Assembly: GCA_959347315.1 (NCBI GenBank)
Contig: OY365810.1
Span: forward strand, 20,162,358-20,226,357
Origin: Bimastos eiseni
Lineage: Eukaryota; Annelida; Clitellata; Crassiclitellata; Lumbricidae
Reading direction: 5' to 3'
DNA length: 64,000 nt
Shown here: positions 57,733 to 64,000 of the stretch, in pieces
Numbering within the stretch: the first letter of the stretch is position 1
Layout of the letters: each line of letters opens with the position of its first letter
The notes under the pieces: generated by a model
What the model was told of the DNA's origin: nothing
Databases searched by the model: none
The model's input: only the letters and a program-made list of their open reading frames with translations
Translations under genes and position numbers: made by a program

Positions 57733-58334
57733 GTCAAATGCAGTGATTCCCAACCTGTGTGCCATGGCACACTTGTGCGCTTCGAAAAACTTTGCAAGTG
57801 TGCCACGGAAAAATTCTAACATGTTATTAATTAATAATGATTCGAAACAAAATTCTACAAAAGAGATATAACAGTTTTTAAAAAAAGCAAATCTGTTCAA
57901 TTGATATACATTCTTACTGTTTTCTAAAGACTCATCAACAGTACTCAACACTAAAGTGATTACAATTTACGATGAGAAAGATTTTAAACATTAGTAATTG
58001 ACGTAGAACATGCATAAATCAAATGTAAAAATAGGGAGAGACTTCTTAGACTCGACGATGAAATACGAGTATGCTTGTCATTTCTGGAGCGTAGTTTCAA
58101 TTTGATTTGCTCTCAAAAGCAGGTACATCAATGTACATTAATGATTAAAATTAATTTGTGCAATTAAATTAATAAATATTAGATGATAAGGATTATTAGA
58201 ATAGTCTGTGTCACTAGACTGACTAATTCACTAGAGTATTATTATACAATTAGAATATTATAATATTATTGGATAATAGGGACGAATAGATTGAAAAAAT
58301 ATTAAGTGTTGTTAAGTGTGCCACTGGTCAAATG
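57733..58334. mobile_element. Non-autonomous Charlie-like hAT, perfect target duplication
   Basis: The element spans 57741-58326, from CAGTGATTCCCAACCTG to GTGTGCCACTG. GTCAAATG flanks exactly at 57733-57740 and 58327-58334. 586 bp, AT-rich inside, no transposase. Confidence 0.92.
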
Positions 58335-58646
58335 TGTATTTTGTAGGTTGATTTTTTGTCATTTGGACTCCTTATGTCTCCTGGTGTGTGTTCTTGGTGT
58401 TATTTAAATATCTCTGTCTTAGTTGTTTCTTGGGGAATTTGGACAACATTTGAATGTTGTTATCAAGGGCTCTCTTGTAAACATGGACTTTTCAGTGATA
58501 AGCTCTATTTGGAAAGACAGAGCAAGTCCTTGGATTGGTGCCGACCATTCTTCTGTGGTGATGCTCCATGAGTAATTGTTGGCTGTGAGGAATGTTTTTG
58601 TCCACACACCCTATGGTGAAGCGATGCCTTGATAATACCATCTTCT
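58335..58646. other. Intron 4, spacer between hAT elements
   Basis: No exon; the 71-codon ORF here has no recognisable feature. Confidence 0.4.
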
Positions 58647-60120
58647 GTCATGGGCAGTGGCGCGTTTGCCTGTAGGCGCGCGCCTAGTGCCCCCGAATCG
58701 CAGGGGGCCCCAAATGACGAGAACATTGAGCACAAAATAACGTCTCAGGGGCCCCCAAATGGATGAAAAATTTCATACAAAATAACATCTCAGATAGAGC
58801 TGTCCCCGATATCACTTTTTGCAGATTATGCTGATACCGATTATTGCCGATTATTCATTTGCCAATACCTGATTATTTTGCCGATTATTTTGCCAATTAT
58901 TTCATTGTGTTTCCCAAGATGTCCGGTTCCAAAAGATAGACCTACTGCTACTGTCTATTGTTGTGATACAAGCAAACACTTGCTCTGTAGGATATGTATG
59001 CATGTAGTTGGGGACTAATCATAGGTAGGCAATACAGATTAGACACACCGCCCGCCGTCGAACTGTGCCCAGGGTAATTAAAGGCCAAGGAACGGCTGGT
59101 CTATTCACAGCCACCCATCTAGTCTCAGGCGATTGGCAGCTAGCACGTATTCATTAGGTATTCCTTCACAATGAACATTCTTCGGTTTCTCTGTTGAATT
59201 GGCCTGCCGTTCCTTGGCTTGAATTGGCCAGCCATTCCTTGGCCCTTAGGCAGGCACTATGACTCGCTCTGCACAAGACCTATGTTGACACATTTCCACG
59301 GTCTATACTAGCGCAGTGGGTGGTCTCACCACTGGTCTGAACAAGCCATTGACTCAACGACACAATATGGGAACGGAACGAAATGCCCTCCTTCACAGAC
59401 CCAGTGATGTTGCTGTCGTCATTTTGCTTTTATAGACTGCAAATAATATTATAAAATAAAAAGTAATTTTTAATATCGGCGCCGATTATCTTGCCGATAT
59501 CCGATGTTGCCGATATCTCTATAATCGACCCGATTAATCGGCCGGCCGATTAATCAGTAAAGCTCTAATCTCATAGGCCCCAAATGAATGGAAACATAAA
59601 ATACAAAATAACATCTCTGGAGACCTCCAAATGAATCTAAACATCTCATATATAATAACATCTCAGGGGCCCACAAATGAATTAAAACATCTCATACATA
59701 ATAACATTTCTCAGGTTTGAAATATTTTAATATAATATTTATATTCCCTATTTTTGCAGTTAAGTATTCACATGACAAATGTGTTGTGGTAATTCTTAAT
59801 TGCTTTGTTAATGCAAATATCAATTGACTCGAGCTACGTGTTATGAACCTCTTCCCCACCAGAAGCTGGCTTGCTGTTTAATTGAGTGAAATTTAAAAAC
59901 AAATGAAGTTGCGTATTTCGGCATTTGATGTGATGACGTGACGTCACATATCTCAGACACCCTCCTCTTTGTCACAAATCGTCACAGATGTACGACCCCT
60001 CCAATGGGGGTGTGACGTCATTTATAGACAGGCCCTCAGACTCAGTGTATAAGTTCAGAGGGTCCCCAAAATGTTTGCGCCTAGGGCCCCGTTTTCTGTA
60101 AACACGCCTCTGGTCATTGG
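58647..60120. mobile_element. Non-autonomous hAT (CAGTGGCGCGTTTGCC ends) with nested hAT
   Basis: The element spans 58655-60112. Its left end CAGTGGCGCGTTTGCC pairs with the right end (reversed CAGAGGCGTGTTTACA), and GGGGCCC-type motifs repeat inside. Flanking octamers GTCATGGG and GTCATTGG differ at one base. It carries a second element at 58795-59567 and a GTGACGTCATTTATAGACAG stretch (near 60012) related to the MITE at 32284-32792. Confidence 0.85.
58787..59575. mobile_element. hAT of the TAGAGCTGT family nested in the larger hAT
   Basis: The element spans 58795-59567. It begins TAGAGCTGTCCCCGATATC and ends with the reverse complement of TAGAGCTTTACTGATTAATC; GATTATTTTGCCGATT and CGGCCGATTAATCGG motifs recur near its ends. 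Flanking octamers ATCTCAGA and ATCTCATA agree at seven of eight positions. No coding capacity. Confidence 0.88.
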
Positions 60121-61912
60121 GAATTCTCACTGTTGGCCTTCATGTGTAGCTGTGGCTCTCATCACCGCTTCCCTTCTATACTGATGCTGTGTAGTCCAAG
60201 TGACCAGCAGCAAATGTGACCTCCTTTCAGCTGTGCATAATAATCCATCAGTCTAAGCAATTATTGATAAAGAAGAACATTTTGTTTTCAATGACTTTGA
60301 CATCATCTAGTTTGGCATAAACACCTTAGCATGTGTGAGGTATTTGAAGACTTGTAGTAAGTGTCCACATACTTGCATCTACGCAATTGGTATTGACAGC
60401 ATTAAACATAATATTATTGAGGAACATCAATGAGAAACACATTCTGGCATAGTATTTACTGTGGTTATGTGACAGCTAATGTGAGTTTCTTTGCTATATG
60501 TGGCAATGTTTTAACCATGTGGGCTTCTTAAGACGAGCATTAGCAACCAGGCAACACAAATTCATGAAATATGTGAAAACCAATGCTTTTTCAACTTTAA
60601 TGCTGAGATGGAATATATACCAGCATGAGTTTTTAAAAAGTATTGTAGCGATGTTCCTATTAAACCCACATTTCTTATGTATTATTAACATAATAATATG
60701 CAATCAATGTTAATTAGTTTGAAATAATTCAGAGTTAATTAATGCCAGCCTATAAATATAATCTAAAGGCTCTATAAGATTAAATTAGAGTCCTTAGTAA
60801 CAGTGTTGTTGGGAAGAACTGGTCGTTGGCAATTTGACATTCAGGAGGCAATGTTAAAAGGTCTGAATTTTGGCCATCGGTCGTCTGCTGGGAACTGCAC
60901 TGCGGAAATGAATCATCCGGGCTGCGAGATTTGTCAATAAAAAGTTCAGTGGTGTTTTGCGATACCTAAAAAAAGGCAACACATAATTCTCAAGTTGCAA
61001 ACTCTAAAAGAAGTTTTAGGAGTTTGGACAGTTATTTGACCCTGGTTCGTCTAGAACTGCTGAGGGGTGCGAATGTTGTAATAGCAAACAGTACTGTGAT
61101 CATCGAGTAATGATGGAAGTATTCTCCGTGTGTAATCAGGAGTTATTTTCGTTCTCGAACTATCGGTCATGAGCGGTGGAATGCAGAAACTCTTTTCACG
61201 TTAATATAGTTGGACTGAGAGACGAATATCAGCATCTATAGTGTGTCTCTTCTGACACACTTGTCAACTGAATCGAGGCTGTGCAAGTATCACAATAAGT
61301 CCGATTCATCATACAGACGTGGTGAGGACGAGTGGAGGAAGGCACAGAAGCATTTGAGGTGAAGAGGCTAGAGACAACAATCCTCCGAGAAGAAGCAATC
61401 TACAGAATTTATACAAAGAAAGAATCCAAATGAACACTACAGAAATCAACGGAAGATCCACTCCATTCCCCGTGGGAGGTAGATAATCTGATCTTAGAGG
61501 CGCTATTAGCTAATCTAGGCTGGCTAGGTAGTCATAAGTTAGATTAGTTCATATTTCGATTTATATCTTAGTATTCTATTTAAATACTTTGCTGATTTTG
61601 ACTATTGTTGCAATATAATTGACGATGGAAAGCTTGCAGCAGTTGTTGATTCATTAATTTTCAATTGAACTCATGAATATGCATATGAAGAGGCGGAGCG
61701 GCCAAACTAAGGCTGAGTAAGTTGAAATGTGTTTATGCATCGTTACAAGTATTAGCATCTTATATTTGCTGTTTGGTTTGTATTGTTTTGCCAATATCAT
61801 CATCCTTTTGCTGTACAGCTTTTTTACATTAATTTGGTAAACTAATGTGAGCTTATTTGCTATATGAAAATGTCTTAACCATGTGGCTTCTAACTGATTT
61901 TGCTGCAAACAG
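60121..61912. other. Intron 4, right part, with a short duplication
   Basis: No exon before 61913. The stretch around 60477-60528 is repeated near 61847-61893, just upstream of exon 5 (TTTGCTATATG, TTAACCATGTGG). No other feature recognised. Confidence 0.5.
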
Positions 61913-62014
61913 ATTGGTTGTCGTAGCAGTGTGTATTCACCAGTTAGCACTGTACGTAAATCTGGTTCATACATCTACGAAGATTTCATGCCAACAGATG
62001 GAACAGATGTTAAG
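61913..62014 (+). CDS. PPIP5K: PPIP5K exon 5, with a GC donor
   Basis: After AAACAG it reads [20 protein letters not shown] and then [14 protein letters not shown], 34 codons, phase 0 at both ends. The donor is AAG|GCAGGT, a GC rather than GT site. The neighbouring GT two codons on (GCAG|GTTTTT) would shift the frame, whereas GC splicing joins DVK to VYTVGPDY as in the family. Confidence 0.92.
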
Positions 62015-62648
62015 GCAGGTTTTTAAATAATTCTCTGATTTCTTCAGTATTTTCATGGGAACTTTTGTAGTTGAGAACTTATTTAGTTCCTTGATACACA
62101 AGGATTCGCATATTGCATTTTATTTCTACTGGACTTATGAATCTACTCTGAATGGGTATATGAATGCACATTGGATTTGCAGTGAAGTTTATGAAAATTG
62201 TTCTCATGCTTCTATAAGTTTACGTTACGTAAATTATTTGTTGTTGCTGTAATTTAGTCAGACTATATTGCATCTCAAATAACGTTAGTGTGATTATTAT
62301 GAGGAAATTAATTATTTTTACATCTTAAATGTTGGCATTGAAATTTATTTCTGATGTGATATTTGTATAGTAATTAATTGACCTGATTTTCTGCAATGTT
62401 TCACTTGTGCAGAATACATGCCTGTCTGTGGACAAATGCACATGTGTATGCACTTGCACTAAGCTAATCTTCAATAGCAAAGTTGTTGTAATACACTAGC
62501 ATGGTCCTCCAGTTGATTGTCAGTTTAAGTTAAATTATACTCAGGAATCATATGATATTGGAAAGCTTGATCGAAATCAAATATGTCAGGGATATCAGTG
62601 AACGAGTCTATTCCCTAAACTTGACTATTGCTTGTGTGTTCATGACAG
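62015..62648. other. PPIP5K: PPIP5K intron 5 (GC-AG)
   Basis: 634 bases from GCAGGT to ATGACAG. AT-rich, with no repeat recognised. Confidence 0.8.
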
Positions 62649-62810
62649 GTTTATACAGTTGGCCCAGATTATGCTCATGCAGAAGCTCGGAAGTCTCCGG
62701 CTTTGGATGGAAAAGTGGAAAGGGACAGAGATGGTAAAGAAATTCGCTATCCTGTTTTGCTTTCTGCCAAGGAGAAACTAATTGCAAGAACAGTCTGTCT
62801 GGCATTTAAG
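62649..62810 (+). CDS. PPIP5K: PPIP5K exon 6
   Basis: After ATGACAG it reads [40 protein letters not shown] and [14 protein letters not shown] in 54 codons, phase 0, with donor AAG|GTATGT. This is the highly conserved ATP-grasp segment holding basic residues of the active site. The metal-binding DVNGF segment and the C-terminal phosphatase-like domain should follow outside the window. Confidence 0.93.
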
Positions 62811-63979
62811 GTATGTATTGCTGATCACTTGTGACATTGTGGACATTACACGATATATGTGACCCATCTGACCAAAGCCATGCTTAATTCAGTTTGTTTA
62901 CAATTGTGTATCATGTACCGTTTTACGGGTGAAAGTCTCTCTTTTAAAATGACACTAACTCTATTGCTCCTGTCCAGAGCTATGAGTAAAATTATGGTTC
63001 AGTTGTTTGATTATAATTCCAAGACAAATGCATCTGAAGTTTGGTATAATTTTGAAATGCAAAATTCCTAACCAACCTTGTTCAGAATTGAATGAAATGT
63101 GAAAAAGATAAACTGGCCTATGTTTGCTGTCTAATTCGGCATAGGCTAGATGAAACTCTGGCCTTTCTACTCATAACAAGTTTGCTATCCTGGCCTCTCG
63201 CTGAGCTTGGCTATTAATGACCAATGGGAAAATGGCAAATTTTAAGAAATCATTAAATTTTTAAAAGAATGGTACTACACAGTCATTTATAATGCAAATA
63301 AAAATAAAAAATAAAAAAATATAGTTTTTATGTGTATACAAATATTTATATATAAATTTCTGTCAAAATCAAGAAATTGAAAAAATTTACTTTTTATTGC
63401 ATTTTGACAATTATCTCACTACTGTGTGTTGTGGCATCCGCCTAGTTTTGGTCAGATGAGTCAAATGTGAGCCAATCATATAAGTCAGCTTGGAAACGTT
63501 GGACTTCTCAGTTTCCACAGCAGATATAGCAATCCTCATATTGGAGCTGGCTGCTCTATGACTGTAAAACTACATACAAAGTGTTGACAGTTTAGGTTTT
63601 ATAGTGTCACTGCAACAGCGGAAATATGTGAAACAAGATCTTTCTTCTTTTGTAGGTGTGTTTGGCCAATGCCAGCATCATAGTTTGTCAGCTGCAACAG
63701 GGTTGAAAGGTTCAATCCCACAGTGTTCCACATGATTATTGTCATTATTAATCTGCACTTTTATTGCGCCCGTTTCTAGTGCTGTGTGCATCAATCGATG
63801 GCACATCAAATCCTTACTGTAATCAGGTCAATTCCAAGAGAAATGTGAAACAATGATGATGTATATTGTAGAGGGTCTGCATTAAAACCATGTGACCAGT
63901 TACCATAGTCGGTTGCACGCCATCCATGTGACCACTAAGTTGACTTATAGAATGACATCTTTTTACAAACTTAAACACT
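62811..63979. other. PPIP5K: PPIP5K intron 6, incomplete
   Basis: From GTATGT toward the right edge. AT-rich, with no exon or recognised repeat. Confidence 0.6.
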
Positions 63980-63999
63980 GTTGCCTCTCTCTTGCCCAG
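63980..63999 (+). other. PPIP5K: Possible acceptor of PPIP5K exon 7
   Basis: A pyrimidine-rich tract TTGCCTCTCTCTTGCCCAG ends one base before the window edge. It has the form of a strong 3' splice site and would open the next exon at base 64000. Only one exon base is visible, so this is inference from signal strength and position. Confidence 0.4.
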
Positions 64000-64000
64000 A

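Noticed and set aside
62552..62737. Plus-strand ORF overlapping PPIP5K exon 6
   Set aside because: It reads exon 6 in the wrong frame; the conserved protein is in the frame starting at 62649.
63695..63725. tRNA-like box B (GGTTCAATCCC)
   Set aside because: No box A or cloverleaf pairing around it; probably chance or an old SINE scrap.

Overview
The window is nuclear DNA of an invertebrate animal, probably aquatic. The signs are spliced exons with canonical splice sites, decayed RTE, L2, CR1/Jockey and I-type non-LTR retrotransposons, a tRNA-derived SINE, many hAT transposons, a Maverick/Polinton relic, and frequent copies of the palindrome TAGGCCTA. The species cannot be fixed from this sequence. 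No bacterial, organellar, rRNA or CRISPR feature was seen.

Layout. 1-1.7 kb: 5' part of an RTE-like LINE (minus strand). 2.5-6.1 kb: a LINE scrap, an unrecognised ORF, and a non-autonomous hAT carrying a SINE. 6.3-10.5 kb: a nearly complete but broken ZMYM1-type hAT with a small MITE inside it. 10.5-15.5 kb: hAT remnants and two kinds of local repeat. 15.5-15.8 kb: a GC-rich candidate exon on the minus strand, weakly dysbindin-like. 16.2-21.9 kb: a 5.67-kb structure with terminal inverted repeats of about 420 bp enclosing two unrelated satellites, both of about 155-bp period; one of them holds a LINE. 22.5-27.4 kb: fold-back repeat, second MITE copy, then a decayed Maverick with protein-primed DNA polymerase B, adenain-like protease and a fibre-like ORF. 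27.5-30.4 kb: mostly unassigned DNA with minisatellites. 30.4-45.5 kb: a graveyard of LINEs (L2-like, an I-like element with RNase H, another L2-like, a CR1/Jockey-like), the first split by a 2.47-kb hAT that itself contains a MITE.

48.8-64 kb holds the one clearly recognisable host gene: the 5' portion of PPIP5K (diphosphoinositol pentakisphosphate kinase) on the plus strand. Six coding exons join in frame for 306 codons: 48821-48910, 50154-50482, 52394-52473, 56346-56500, 61913-62014 and 62649-62810. The third exon is only 80 bp and is not a visible long ORF. One intron has a GC donor. The rest of the kinase domain and the phosphatase-like domain lie beyond the right edge. The introns carry at least five complete hAT insertions with recognisable 8-bp target duplications, one of them inside another.

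The transposable elements do not form a pathway. Their nesting gives relative ages: LINE, then hAT, then MITE at 30-34 kb; satellite, then LINE at 19-20 kb; hAT, then hAT at 58.6-60.1 kb. The best candidate for something undescribed is the long-inverted-repeat, dual-satellite element at 16.2-21.9 kb.
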